A stretch of DNA of 64,000 nucleotides from CAZMNY01 sp964567745 (GTDB lineage Bacteria; Planctomycetota; Planctomycetia; Pirellulales; Pirellulaceae), in NCBI GenBank assembly GCA_964567745.1, contig CAZMNY010000007.1, positions 1 to 64,000 of the forward strand, in the 5' to 3' direction. The translations under genes and the position numbers were made by a program. A model generated the notes under the pieces. The model made no database searches. It was not told where the DNA came from and saw only the letters and a program-made list of their open reading frames with translations. Below are positions 26,712 through 35,950 of the stretch, piece by piece; within the stretch, counting starts at the first letter, position 1, and each line of letters starts with the position of its first letter.

Positions 26712-28517
26712 TTAGAGCAGCGAATCGAGTTCATCGACAAGCGTCTCAAAGTGAACGAGCGCCGTGTTCACTGGCTCAGGGCTTTCCATGTCGACACCCG
26801 CGTCGCGAAGCAGGTCGAGTGGTTCTTTTGAACAACCGCCACATAAGAAGTTGAGATAGTCGGACAACTCATCCGGCCCGCCCGTCAGCACACGGTGGCT
26901 GAGGGCAATGGCGGCGGATAATCCCGTCGCGTACTTGTAAACATAGAATGCGCGATAGAAGTGCGGAATGCGGAAGCACTCCAGAGCCAGTTCCTCATCG
27001 ATAACAAAGTCGGGACCGAAGTAGTCGTTCAGCAGGCCGCTGTAGACCCTCTTGAACGCATCGACCGTCAACGCCTCGCCGCGCTCCGCCATCTCGTGGG
27101 CGATCTTTTCGAACTCGGCAAACATGGTTTGCCGAATGATCGTGCCGCGAATGTCGTCGATCTGTCGATTCAACAAATAGGCTCGCGTCTTGTCGTCCTC
27201 GGCCTGCTGCAACATGTGCCGGCTGAGCAGCTGCTCGTTGAACGTGCTGGCGACTTCCGCCACGAAGATAGTGTAGTCGTAATACGTGTAGCTCTGGTTC
27301 TTGGCCGAATAGTACGAGTGCATCGAGTGGCCCGCCTCGTGGGCCAGCGTGTAAACATCGTTGAGCACCGTCGGTTTGTAGTTCATCAAGATGAACGGCG
27401 CGCCATCGAATGAACCGGCGCTAAACGCGCCGCTGCGTTTACCTTGGTTCGGGTAGCGGTCAGACCAGCGAGCTGAAGTCAAACCGTCTCGCAAGACCTG
27501 ACAGTAGTCTTCACCGAGCGGAACGAGCGACTCCATGACCAATTCGACTGCCTCCTCCCACGTTCGCTCGACCTCCAGCTCGCTGAGGATCGGAACATAG
27601 GTGTCGTATTGGTGAATCTCGTCGAGGCCCATCTTGCGTCGCCGGACGTCGTAGTAACGATGAACCGCGGGCAGCTTGGCTCGCACCGATTCGATCAAGC
27701 GGTCGTAAACCGCCGCCGGCACGTTGTCTGGAAACAGCGCACCAGCCAACGCACCTTTGTATTCGCGAGCGTTGGCGTAGTAGACGTCCGTCTTGATCGA
27801 GCCGCCAAGAAGAGCCGCCAGCGTGTTTTCGTGCGCCGTGAATTGTTCGTAGTATTGATGGAACGCCTGCTTCCGCACCGATCGCTTCGGTGAGTTGAGC
27901 AGTTGTCCGAAGGTCGCATTCCCCAACTCGACTTGCACGCCGTTCTCGTTCTCGACCAAACCGAATTTGAGATCGGCGTCATGCAGTTGATTGAAGGCTT
28001 GCCCGGCCGTGGAGGCCATTTCGGCTTGCATCGCCAAAAGAGATTCCTCGCGCCGGCCAAGCGTATGCGGCTTGTATCGCACCATCCGTTCCAAGGCAAC
28101 TTTGAATGGCGCCAGAACTTCCTCCTGAAGCATGGACGTCATCTGCTCTTCTGGAATGGCCAACAACTCGGGCCGAATGAAGCTGGCCTGCTGGCCTGCT
28201 TGAGCCGCGGCGTTCTGGAATCTCAGCTTCATGCTCTGGGAATCGCTGTCCGCCTGGTCCTCCGTCGTGCGAAGAAACGCGTAAACGCCAAGCCGTTCGC
28301 CCAAGCGATCGACCGACTCATCGAATCGAAGACACTCCGCGAGCCGCTCCGGACTCGATCCCAAGGTGCCCGCAAACGGCTCAAATCCGCCCAACATGCC
28401 ATGGAATTCGACGAACGCCGCCTCCCACGCCGTGTCGTCCTTATACAGACTTGATAGGTCCCAAGTGTCGGCCGCCGGCACATCAGATCGAGCGGGCAAA
28501 GTGGCTAGGTTGCTCAT
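26712..28517 (-). CDS. pepF: Oligoendopeptidase F (M3B metallopeptidase)
   Basis: This 601-residue cytoplasmic zinc peptidase cleaves oligopeptides of medium length. The catalytic motif HEAGHSMHS (HExxH) lies near residue 390, and the downstream glutamate region IFVAEVASTFNEQLL supplies the third zinc ligand. The N-terminal helical domain (ADTWDLSSLY) and overall length match M3B. The ATG at 28517 is preferred to an upstream TTG at 28532. It converges with the STN-like gene on the right strand. Confidence 0.95.
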   Translation of the reverse strand: MSNLATLPARSDVPAADTWDLSSLYKDDTAWEAAFVEFHGMLGGFEPFAGTLGSSPERLAECLRFDESVDRLGERLGVYAFLRTTEDQADSDSQSMKLRFQNAAAQAGQQASFIRPELLAIPEEQMTSMLQEEVLAPFKVALERMVRYKPHTLGRREESLLAMQAEMASTAGQAFNQLHDADLKFGLVENENGVQVELGNATFGQLLNSPKRSVRKQAFHQYYEQFTAHENTLAALLGGSIKTDVYYANAREYKGALAGALFPDNVPAAVYDRLIESVRAKLPAVHRYYDVRRRKMGLDEIHQYDTYVPILSELEVERTWEEAVELVMESLVPLGEDYCQVLRDGLTSARWSDRYPNQGKRSGAFSAGSFDGAPFILMNYKPTVLNDVYTLAHEAGHSMHSYYSAKNQSYTYYDYTIFVAEVASTFNEQLLSRHMLQQAEDDKTRAYLLNRQIDDIRGTIIRQTMFAEFEKIAHEMAERGEALTVDAFKRVYSGLLNDYFGPDFVIDEELALECFRIPHFYRAFYVYKYATGLSAAIALSHRVLTGGPDELSDYLNFLCGGCSKEPLDLLRDAGVDMESPEPVNTALVHFETLVDELDSLL

Positions 28518-29027
28518 TGTTCGTTCCGTCAAAGCAATCGAATTGGTCCAACGCTAATATGACAAATCTGCTCGTTTTCGGCACCTGAATAGTAGGGCCG
28601 CCCTGACGAACGCCGCCAAACTCAGCCCAACCGGCGACGTATCGTCCAAATCGCCCCAATGCCTTCCCGATTTCGGCAAATTGCTACGCTCGCGGTGCGC
28701 TTTGCCGGACTCCGTCGGAAATATTTGGGAATCGAGACCGTATTGACAAGCGTCATTTTGCAAAACGGCACACGTCATTCTAAGTCGCAGCACGAGAATC
28801 ACTTCGGTTGAAGCGTACGGGCTCAGAACACTTCGCTCAAGCCCCGCCGACCTCCACAATCGACTGCCAGAACCGACCGATTTCCAGTTAAGCCCCCCAT
28901 AGGAGGGTGTCGAACTCAACGGGGAAGTCATACATTGTTCGTTCGTGTCGCGACACGAGTCAGGAATGAAAACGAGGGATGCAAACCCCTCAGAAGAACT
29001 ATTCTCAAAACCAAAAAAGACAGACAT
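28518..29027. other. Divergent intergenic region
   Basis: About 500 bp between pepF and the NRDE gene. A minus-strand open frame (28554-29243) covers it but overlaps the start of the NRDE gene and has a low-complexity, Arg/Ser-rich translation, so it is not annotated. No hairpin terminator or clear promoter was identified. Confidence 0.45.
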
Positions 29028-29810
29028 ATGTGCCTTTTGGCTGTTCAATATCGGTTGGTGCCGGAGTCTCCGATTCTGGTCGCCGCCAACCGCGAAGAGT
29101 ACTACGACCGACCCTCTAGCCTGCCTTCGATACAATCCGGTAAACCGCGAATTCTTAGCGGCGTCGATCAGCAGACGAGCGGAACATGGCTGGGCGTCAA
29201 TCAGCACGGCTTGTTCGTTGCCGCCTGCAACCGACTCAAACACTCCCCACCTTTGGCGCCTCGCTCACGAGGCTTGCTTTGTCGCGACTTACTGAAATGC
29301 GACTCCGCTCGACAGGGCGTTGACTTGGCGATGGAGGAGTTGACGACGGGGCGTTACGAAGGCGTCAACTACGTGATCGCAGATGCCGAATCGGGCTGGA
29401 TAGTCCACGGCGGCGACGAGTATGAAGTGGCTGAACTGCAACAGGGCTTGAGCATCATTTCGAACAGCGACGTCAACGACCCGCGAGATGAGCGAGTCCG
29501 TTTGGCGCGTCGACTGTTGACGCTGCAAACGCTCGATTCGCCCGTCAAATTCCTAGCCGTGGCGAGCAAAGTTTTCGCTCGCGTCCCCTCGACGCCCGGT
29601 CGCCCCAGCATGGTGATCAAAGGCAAAGAGCGAGGGACGGTAAGCTCGACATTGCTCTCGCTCGGCGAGAAGCCGCGTGACGCGATATATCAGTTCGCAG
29701 CTGGTTCGCCGGACAAGCACAAGTACGAGGACTTCTCGCCGTTGCTGCGTGATATTCTCAGCCGTGGACTGCGGGAAGCCCGGCAAAAGGCACAGAACGC
29801 AAAAGCCTGA
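29028..29810 (+). CDS. NRDE / TANGO2 family protein
   Basis: The 260-residue protein begins MCLLAVQYRLVPESPILVAA and carries the family motif NREEYYDRP, followed by LGVNQHGLFVAACNR. NRDE proteins belong to an N-terminal-nucleophile-like fold (Cys2), and eukaryotic TANGO2 is linked to heme or acyl handling; bacterial substrates are not known. ATG 29028 is chosen because the conserved MCL start follows it, although the frame is open upstream. It sits 21 bp before pyrE, so the two are probably one operon. Confidence 0.87.
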   Translation: MCLLAVQYRLVPESPILVAANREEYYDRPSSLPSIQSGKPRILSGVDQQTSGTWLGVNQHGLFVAACNRLKHSPPLAPRSRGLLCRDLLKCDSARQGVDLAMEELTTGRYEGVNYVIADAESGWIVHGGDEYEVAELQQGLSIISNSDVNDPRDERVRLARRLLTLQTLDSPVKFLAVASKVFARVPSTPGRPSMVIKGKERGTVSSTLLSLGEKPRDAIYQFAAGSPDKHKYEDFSPLLRDILSRGLREARQKAQNAKA

Positions 29811-29831
29811 TTTCGTCGCGATGGAGCTCTG

Positions 29832-30383
29832 ATGTACGACCGCGAGGCGCTTGTCGCCATAGTCCGCGAACTGGCCCTCAAGTTTGGCGATTTCACGCTC
29901 GCTTCTGGCCAGAAGGCGTCGTTCTACCTGGATTGTCGCCGCGTGACGCTCGATTCGCGCGGTGCCAATTTAGTTGCCGACGGCATTCTCGACCTGCTCG
30001 GTTCAGAATGGCCGGACGCTGTCGGTGGAATGGCGATCGGCGCGGATCCGATTACCGGCGCCGTGATCACCAAAGCCGGCCAACAGGGTAAACGTCTGAA
30101 GGGTTTCATTGTTCGCAAGGAAAGCAAGCAACACGGAACCGGCCAGGACGTCGAAGGTCCGTTCGAAGAGGGCGACACGGCGGTGATTCTCGAAGACGTC
30201 GTCACGACGGGCGGGAGCTCCTTAACGGCGATCGAGAAGGCCGAAAAAGCGGGCCTCAAGATCGAGCGAGTGATCGCGATCGTCGACCGACTCAAAGGCG
30301 GCAAAGAGACGTTCGAAAAAGCCGGCTACCAATTCGACTCGCTGCTGACGATCAACGATGTCGTCGAAAAAGCGGACGCCTAG
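29832..30383 (+). CDS. pyrE: Orotate phosphoribosyltransferase
   Basis: This cytoplasmic enzyme of pyrimidine biosynthesis makes orotidine 5'-phosphate from orotate and PRPP. The 183-residue product has FTLASGQKASFYLDCRR at the start and the PRPP-binding loop VILEDVVTTGGSS, both characteristic of PyrE. A GGAG sequence precedes the ATG. It follows the NRDE gene by 21 bp. The length matches the usual bacterial form. Confidence 0.95.
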   Translation: MYDREALVAIVRELALKFGDFTLASGQKASFYLDCRRVTLDSRGANLVADGILDLLGSEWPDAVGGMAIGADPITGAVITKAGQQGKRLKGFIVRKESKQHGTGQDVEGPFEEGDTAVILEDVVTTGGSSLTAIEKAEKAGLKIERVIAIVDRLKGGKETFEKAGYQFDSLLTINDVVEKADA

Positions 30384-30429
30384 ATCAGGTGCCTTGTCGA
30401 GAGTGCTTTTCTCCGATTCGCTACGAATC

Positions 30430-30605
30430 AGCGACGAGCCCGCCAGCTCTTAAAACTCTTACTCCTAATCCCACGCGCTCGATCGCTCGGACGAGATGAA
30501 GAGTAAGAGACGACTCGCACTGCACTCTCTCGCGCTCGATTGCTCGGACGAGAGTAAGAGGGGCGGCTTCCTTCACTCTCTCTCGCTCGATTGCTCGGCG
30601 GCGGG
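30430..30605. repeat. Degenerate repeats downstream of pyrE
   Basis: Three copies of the segment CGCTCGATYGCTCGG (30477, 30533 and 30583) are separated by about 50-56 bp and joined by GAGAGTAAGAG-type purine runs. Related purine and CCTAATC text is seen near 16205 and 23430. It is a simple intergenic repeat and not a CRISPR, as the intervals resemble one another. Confidence 0.7.
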
Positions 30606-30607
30606 GC

Positions 30608-31306
30608 CTATGATGCTCGTGAGCGGCTTTTGCCGAGCGAGTAGAGCAGTGCGTTGCCCTGTTTTCCCACATGCTTCGCCACTCCCGTTTCCCGCAGGCA
30701 GTAGGCGATCCGCTGCGCGTCCCAGCGATTGATCTCGAGTTGTTCGGCCAAGTGGCCGGTGTGAAACGGTTCGGGAAGGGAGCTTGGCAACGGCGCTGGC
30801 AAGATTCGCAGCAAGTCCGCCGCTTTGTGGAAGCGCAACATCTTGTGTACCTCAACAAGTCGCAACGATTCGACTTGATGATCGCGAGCACGTCGTCGAC
30901 GCCGTTTTCCGTGTCCGGGGTACCTCCGCTCTTCGACATCGACCAGTACGGCCTCGAGTGTCAGATTCGGATGGGGAAACACGGTCGTAAAGTAGACCAG
31001 TTCGTCGAACAGCGATAGGACGTCGCCCTTCTTGGGGCTACGACGCCGCTGCACGACATCGCCTCCTTTAGCGTCCAATTTCACCAGCACTTTGGTGCGG
31101 ATGATCGGTTTGACGACGAGCACTTCGTTGGTCTTAAGCAGCTTCGTGATCTTGGCGCGGATCGCGCCCAACGACCCGTGTTGAATCTCAATCAACACTT
31201 CGTCCGAAATCGCGTCAATGCGGAAGTCGCCGAGGACGACTTCGGTTTGCGCTTCATCGCCCGCATAGATTTCTTTGAGTTGCTTGTGGAGTGACGTTTC
31301 CGCCAT
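30608..31306 (-). CDS. PD-(D/E)XK-nuclease-like protein with C-terminal winged-helix region
   Basis: The 232-residue protein has an N-terminal core in which FRIDAISDEVLIEIQHG gives D31 and E40-x-Q42, the arrangement of a PD-(D/E)XK nuclease (E-x-Q in place of E-x-K). A basic linker (KRRRRRARDHQ) follows, then a C-terminal region that looks like a winged helix (HLAEQLEINRWDAQRIAYCL, LRETGVAKHVGKQGN). This fits a DNA-binding or DNA-repair nuclease, but the fold assignment is by motif only and activity is unproven. No restriction or defence partner lies beside it. It is 16 bp upstream of the L,D-transpeptidase stop and oriented the same way. Confidence 0.6.
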   Translation of the reverse strand: MAETSLHKQLKEIYAGDEAQTEVVLGDFRIDAISDEVLIEIQHGSLGAIRAKITKLLKTNEVLVVKPIIRTKVLVKLDAKGGDVVQRRRSPKKGDVLSLFDELVYFTTVFPHPNLTLEAVLVDVEERRYPGHGKRRRRRARDHQVESLRLVEVHKMLRFHKAADLLRILPAPLPSSLPEPFHTGHLAEQLEINRWDAQRIAYCLRETGVAKHVGKQGNALLYSLGKSRSRAS

Positions 31307-31322
31307 GGCGACTCAATCTTGT

Positions 31323-32750
31323 CTAGCGGCGAAAGATCACTCGCGATCCGACGGAGAGAATCCCGTAGACGTCGCGGGCGTCGATTGGACTGAGACTCAC
31401 ACACCCCATCGCGTGGTTATTGCCCACGGACGATGTTCCATGGATGCAGAGTTGACTGCCGAGGTCGAGCCAGTGTCGACCGTAGGGGTTGTTCGGGTGA
31501 TTGACCTCGAAGGTCGCACCGGTCGGACCGTAGTAACTCTTCCCTTCCTCTTTACCTCGCACTTCGAACTCGCCCATTCGCGGCGCCGGTTCGTTGCCAA
31601 CGGTCACCGGAAATCGACCGGCATAGAGTTTTCCGAGGAACAGAATCAGTTCATTGCGAGACAGGTCGACTTCAGCTCGGAACGGTCCGCGAACGACTTT
31701 CAGTGTCGAGCCGGAACGTAACAGACTTGGGTCTTTGATACCGTTGATGTTTTGCAGCAATTGGTGCGGCACTTTCATCTGCTTGGCGATCTCGAACAAG
31801 TCTTCGCCTCGTTGAACCTGATAGGCCGGCTCGAGCAAGTGTCGCGTCGAGTAGATCACTTGGCCCGCGAGCGGGTCGAGCCTGGCGAGCAGTTCTCGCT
31901 TCTCGCTCGCCGAAAGTCCTGGGTCGCCGAAGACCAGCGACAGTGTGTAAAGCGCATCGTTGGGCTGTTTGTCTTTGATTTGTTGCTGAGCGGTTTGCAT
32001 AGCGACTCGAAACGAACTCGTTTGAGTCGAAGGCGCGGCTTGCCGATCGTTCGGTGCAGTCGACTCGGCCACTGATTCTACGGCGGTCGCGCCGCCGTAA
32101 ACGCTCTTTGCCGGGCCAGTGTCACCACTTGCCGCGTCGCTCGAATTCGCGACATGATCGTGAGCATGGTCATGCGAAGAATGATCGACGTTGCCCGTTG
32201 CCGGAAAGCTTGAATTGGGCAGATCACGATTTGGCGATTCAGTCGTATCGGGAATGTCAGAACGGTACGATTCACCTGCCACGCCAAGGCTCGGCGCCGG
32301 CGATGCAACTAGGCCGGGTCCCTGATCGCCATCCGTCTCGCTTCCGAAACCGGGCGGTGGGGGCGGATAGCTTGAGTCGGACGAACCTTGCGTCGTGGCA
32401 ACTTGGCCCGTCGCGCCAACTTGGCTTGCGTAGGGCGGCGTCGAGTCGACTCGGGCGGAATCAACAGGATTGGCTTCATATGGGCTTGTTTGCGTTGACG
32501 AATCGCTAGCGGTGAGTCCAGCGGCGAATCCGACCGGCCCGTTGAGCGCAGCGCCTTGAGCGACATCACCGTCGGCAGGCGGCTCGAACGGTGGTGGCGA
32601 CTCGACGGCCACTTCCCCTCCCCATGGAAAGTCCGAGGGACTCTCGACCTCGCCGTCGTGATTGAGAACGACCCAAACGCCGTAGCCGAGTGCTAGTAGA
32701 AGTACGAGCACGATCGCTGTTCGAAGCACATCCACCCTTCCGTCCTCCAT
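31323..32750 (-). CDS. LysM and L,D-transpeptidase (YkuD) membrane-anchored protein
   Basis: The 475-residue protein has an N-terminal membrane helix (TAIVLVLLLALGYGVWVVL) and a long Pro/Ser-rich linker. A LysM domain follows (YQVQRGEDLFEIAKQMKVP and LLRSGSTLKVV), then a C-terminal YkuD domain. The catalytic site reads H437-G-T, H446-x-x-G and C450 (HAMGCVSL). YkuD enzymes make 3-3 cross-links in peptidoglycan or attach proteins to it, and LysM binds the glycan. This supports a peptidoglycan wall, known for this phylum. The ATG at 32750 is preferred to a GTG at 32762; neither has an evident ribosome site. Confidence 0.9.
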   Translation of the reverse strand: MEDGRVDVLRTAIVLVLLLALGYGVWVVLNHDGEVESPSDFPWGGEVAVESPPPFEPPADGDVAQGAALNGPVGFAAGLTASDSSTQTSPYEANPVDSARVDSTPPYASQVGATGQVATTQGSSDSSYPPPPPGFGSETDGDQGPGLVASPAPSLGVAGESYRSDIPDTTESPNRDLPNSSFPATGNVDHSSHDHAHDHVANSSDAASGDTGPAKSVYGGATAVESVAESTAPNDRQAAPSTQTSSFRVAMQTAQQQIKDKQPNDALYTLSLVFGDPGLSASEKRELLARLDPLAGQVIYSTRHLLEPAYQVQRGEDLFEIAKQMKVPHQLLQNINGIKDPSLLRSGSTLKVVRGPFRAEVDLSRNELILFLGKLYAGRFPVTVGNEPAPRMGEFEVRGKEEGKSYYGPTGATFEVNHPNNPYGRHWLDLGSQLCIHGTSSVGNNHAMGCVSLSPIDARDVYGILSVGSRVIFRR

Positions 32751-33026
32751 GACGAAGGTCACAAAATAAGCCGCAGCCCATTCTTCCTCGCCGATTCATG
32801 CGAACGCATTCGGCTTCCGGGGAAGAAAACACGGCGCGCATTTGACGCGCCGGGCGGCATCGTAGGCGAATCCTCGATTTTGCACTAGGGTGATTTTTTG
32901 ACCGCCGCGCGGCCCCTTGAATGTTGACACAAGGCGAAAACTCTCATAAAACGGATAAACTTATCCGATTAAAGCATCGGGGCGATTTTCGACGCGATTG
33001 AGACCATTGATTTTCAGGAGTTCGCA

Positions 33027-33656
33027 ATGCGATCCAACCCTTGGCCGGCAGCCAGTCTCGCTCTCGTAGCCGTCGGCGTCCTGTCGCTTTCTATGTTCGC
33101 CCAAGCCGCACCTCCGACCGGCGAAACGGACACGCCAGCGAGCAAGAAGGGAGTTAGCAAGAAGGCACCCGTCGAGAAACCGGAGGTGAAGGCCGCTTCC
33201 AGTAACGGGGCGTCGAAAGGTGAGCGGCGAATTCTATTGGAAGCTGTCCGCGAGCGGGCGAAGTTGGTCCACAACATTTACGCCACGACACTCGACGTAA
33301 TCCACCATCGCTATTTCCGCGGCGACCGGACGGCCATTCCCGCTCGATCTCTTGAGGACGTCTTTTCCGTGATTGCGAAGGAGGAGAACAGCGAGGCGAA
33401 TTGGATCGCGGTCAACACGAAGGCGATGAGCATCAACCACCGTCCCAAGGGCGAATTCGAAAAGCAAGCGGCGACGCGAATCGCAGCGGGCGATGAGGCA
33501 TATGAATCGGTTGAGGGCGGTGTTTACCGGCGCGCGCAAGGCATTTCGTTGATGAACAAGGGTTGCCTGGGATGCCACTTGGGATTTGGCGCCGCGGACA
33601 GCAAGGTCAAACGATTCGCCGGCTTGGTCATTGAGATTCCCGTTGAGGACAAGTGA
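33027..33656 (+). CDS. Exported c-type heme protein (DUF3365 family)
   Basis: The 209-residue protein has a signal peptide (MRSNPWPAASLALVAVGVLS, cleavage near 28), a Lys/Pro-rich spacer, and a DUF3365-type heme domain. The attachment motif is C180-L-G-C183-H184. DUF3365 (Tll0287-like) domains bind heme in periplasmic sensors and electron carriers; here no kinase or membrane domain is fused, so it is a free periplasmic protein or electron carrier. AGGAG lies just upstream of the ATG. It is followed by a small membrane protein. Confidence 0.85.
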   Translation: MRSNPWPAASLALVAVGVLSLSMFAQAAPPTGETDTPASKKGVSKKAPVEKPEVKAASSNGASKGERRILLEAVRERAKLVHNIYATTLDVIHHRYFRGDRTAIPARSLEDVFSVIAKEENSEANWIAVNTKAMSINHRPKGEFEKQAATRIAAGDEAYESVEGGVYRRAQGISLMNKGCLGCHLGFGAADSKVKRFAGLVIEIPVEDK

Positions 33657-33749
33657 CTTTTGTCGGGCTTGCTTTGTTGTGCTTTGACGGTCCAGCTTGG
33701 CTACAATCGAGTTGTGTTCAAGCTTGTGGATGACGGGAGCCTTTGACGA

Positions 33750-34202
33750 ATGAGCGACAGCAAGCCCAACTCGGGTTCGCGAGGTTTGCTGGCGTTGCTG
33801 CGGGCGTTCGCCGTCGTCTTGTTGCCGCGGCTCGTCTGTCCATGCCAGATGCCAGCCTATGTCGGCCTACTCAGTTCGCTTGGCCTGGCGTTTTTGGCCG
33901 AGACGATTTACTTGCTGCCGATGACAGTGACATTTCTCACGTTTGCGGTTGGCGGATTCTTGCTCGGCACCAAGCGTCGTCAGGGATACGGTCCGTTTCT
34001 CGTCGGCGTCATCGGCACCTTTGCACTGCTACTGGGCAAATTCATCTTGATTTCGGACTCAGCGTTCTACGGCGGAGTCTTCTTTTTGCTGGCCGCATCG
34101 CTGTGGAACGCTTGGCCGGCGGCGCCTCCGCCGAAGATCCGCATACTCGCTGACGGCCGAGTCGAGCCTCAGAGGCCGAGTGCGGATGGATCTTCGAACT
34201 AG
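33750..34202 (+). CDS. Small MerC-like membrane protein
   Basis: The 150-residue protein has four hydrophobic helices and a CPC motif (VCPCQMP) after the first, followed by a GLLSSLGLAFLAE helix. This pattern resembles MerC-type or related transporters, but no mer gene is near and mercury transport is not supported by context. The C-terminal 35 residues are proline-rich and soluble. GGGAG precedes the ATG. It lies 93 bp after the DUF3365 gene, a spacing that leaves co-transcription possible. Confidence 0.55.
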   Translation: MSDSKPNSGSRGLLALLRAFAVVLLPRLVCPCQMPAYVGLLSSLGLAFLAETIYLLPMTVTFLTFAVGGFLLGTKRRQGYGPFLVGVIGTFALLLGKFILISDSAFYGGVFFLLAASLWNAWPAAPPPKIRILADGRVEPQRPSADGSSN

Positions 34203-34370
34203 ACAAGTCGGAAAATAGCGGCGCGAGAACGACGCCGCGCGCTTGCGAGATGCGTTGGAATCAGGTTCAATTTGGCAATCCGGGTGTGTGGTCGGCGCCG
34301 CACCGCGACAGCCTTGGCGTCACTCGCAAACAGACTCCACTGAAATGAAAGACTCAGAGGCGATGACCCA

Positions 34371-35735
34371 ATGATGCGAACAAACACTTTGTCTCTCGTG
34401 CTCGTCTTCTCTGCGTTTCTTTCTTCGAGTTGCCTTTCGGCTGAAGCAACGTGGCGCGCCGGCGTGGCGAAAGTGAACATTACGCCATCTGAGTTCATGT
34501 GGATGTCGGGCTACGGCGGTCGCGATCATCCTGCCGAGGGAAAGTTGACTGACCTCTGGGCGAAAGCGTTGGTTTTGGAGGCCGCTGACGGTCAACGCGC
34601 CTTGCTGCTTACTCTCGATCTCGTCGGCATCAGCGCCGAGTTGAGTAATCAAGTTTGCGAGAAGCTGGCGAAGTCGCAGGGTCTAAAGCGTTCGCAGATC
34701 GCCTTCTGCACTTCGCACACCCACACGGGCCCAGTCGTGCAGGGCAATTTGGTCCCGCTTCACTATTTGCAAGTTGATCGAAATCAACAAATTCTCGTCG
34801 AGCAGTATGGTCAAAAGTTGGTCAAGCAGCTGGTTGAGATTAGCGCCAAGGCGATCGCTGGTCTGAAGCCGGCCGACGTGGCTTGGGGAAGCGGAAAGGC
34901 GACGTTTGCGGTTAATCGGCGGAATAATAAAGAAGCGAAAGTTCCTGAGCTTCGCCAGCAAGGAAAACTCGTCGGCCCGGTCGATCACGACGCCCCGGTC
35001 CTGATGGTCAAGTCGGATGGGAAGTTAAAGGCGATCGTTTTTGGGTACGCTTGCCATGCGACCGTGCTGAGTTTCTATCAATGGTCTGGCGACTATCCCG
35101 GGTTCGCTCAGATGGAACTCGAGAAGAAGTACCCAGGTGCCACCGCGTTGTTTTTTGCCGGTTGCGGCGCCGACCAGAATCCGTTGCCGCGGCGGAAAGT
35201 GGAATTGGCCAAAGAGTACGGCAAGCGACTCGCCGCTGCGGTCGGCCGCGTTGTCGACGGCGGTACGAAATCCCTCGCTCCCAAATTGACGATGGACTAT
35301 CGCGAGATCCCGCTGAAACTCGATTCGTTGCCCAACAAGAAGCAATTAGAAGACGACGCCAAGAGCGGCAATCGGTTCATCGCCGCTCGAGCGAAGATGT
35401 TGCTGGACAAGATTGCCGACGGCAAGCCGCTGCCTCAAACCTATCCTTACCCGGTTCAAACCTGGCGACTGGGCGAGATCCAATTCGTCACTCTCGGAGG
35501 CGAGGTTGTTGTTGACTTCGCGGTTCGACTGAAGAGCGAACTGCAGGGCGTCAAAACGTTTGTGGCCGGCTACGCCAATGACGTTATGGCCTACATCGCC
35601 TCACGCCGCGTTTTGCGGGAAGGCGGCTATGAAGGCGCGAGCGCCATGATCTACTACGGCTTGCCCACTCGTTGGGATCTCAGCAGTGAAGACGACATCG
35701 TCAACGAAGTTCATCGGCAATTGGGAGATCGATGA
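34371..35735 (+). CDS. Secreted ceramidase-like enzyme, copy 2
   Basis: The 454-residue protein is clearly homologous to the 20150-21544 gene. It has a signal peptide (LSLVLVFSAFLSSSCLS), the zinc motif TSHTHTGP (H116, H118) and GYACHATVLSFYQWSGDYPGF. The segment for the serine nucleophile again reads GCGADQNPLP. The second paralogue is unlinked to a symporter, so it is under separate control. Two ATGs (34371 and 34374) are possible. Its metal site is preserved while the classical ceramidase nucleophile is absent, so its substrate remains open. Confidence 0.8.
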   Translation: MMRTNTLSLVLVFSAFLSSSCLSAEATWRAGVAKVNITPSEFMWMSGYGGRDHPAEGKLTDLWAKALVLEAADGQRALLLTLDLVGISAELSNQVCEKLAKSQGLKRSQIAFCTSHTHTGPVVQGNLVPLHYLQVDRNQQILVEQYGQKLVKQLVEISAKAIAGLKPADVAWGSGKATFAVNRRNNKEAKVPELRQQGKLVGPVDHDAPVLMVKSDGKLKAIVFGYACHATVLSFYQWSGDYPGFAQMELEKKYPGATALFFAGCGADQNPLPRRKVELAKEYGKRLAAAVGRVVDGGTKSLAPKLTMDYREIPLKLDSLPNKKQLEDDAKSGNRFIAARAKMLLDKIADGKPLPQTYPYPVQTWRLGEIQFVTLGGEVVVDFAVRLKSELQGVKTFVAGYANDVMAYIASRRVLREGGYEGASAMIYYGLPTRWDLSSEDDIVNEVHRQLGDR

Positions 35736-35950
35736 GCGATCGCGCGTAGGGCTGCGCAGCGATAAACGCCAGGAAATGCGTCTTTCTTGAGCCATCTGAG
35801 GCGGCTTTGGCGATTCTTCCAGGCGAATTTTTTGCTCTCGTGCTGTCCGCCTGTCTTTCCTAGAATCCCGCGTCGCCAACTTCGCCAATTTCCAATCTTG
35901 CCCCAGCGTTCGGGGGCGACAGAGTTCGTTGGGCGCTTGATGAGTCGGTT
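35736..35950. other. Intergenic spacer
   Basis: A 215-bp space after the ceramidase-like gene without a supported gene. A short minus-strand frame crossing it is an antisense shadow. Confidence 0.4.

Noticed and set aside
28554..29243. 229-residue minus-strand frame upstream of pepF
   Set aside because: It overlaps the conserved start of the NRDE gene and its translation is Arg/Ser-rich without domains.
30430..30605. Possible CRISPR-like array
   Set aside because: The repeat units are only about 15 bp and the intervals are similar to each other and purine-rich, with no cas genes nearby.
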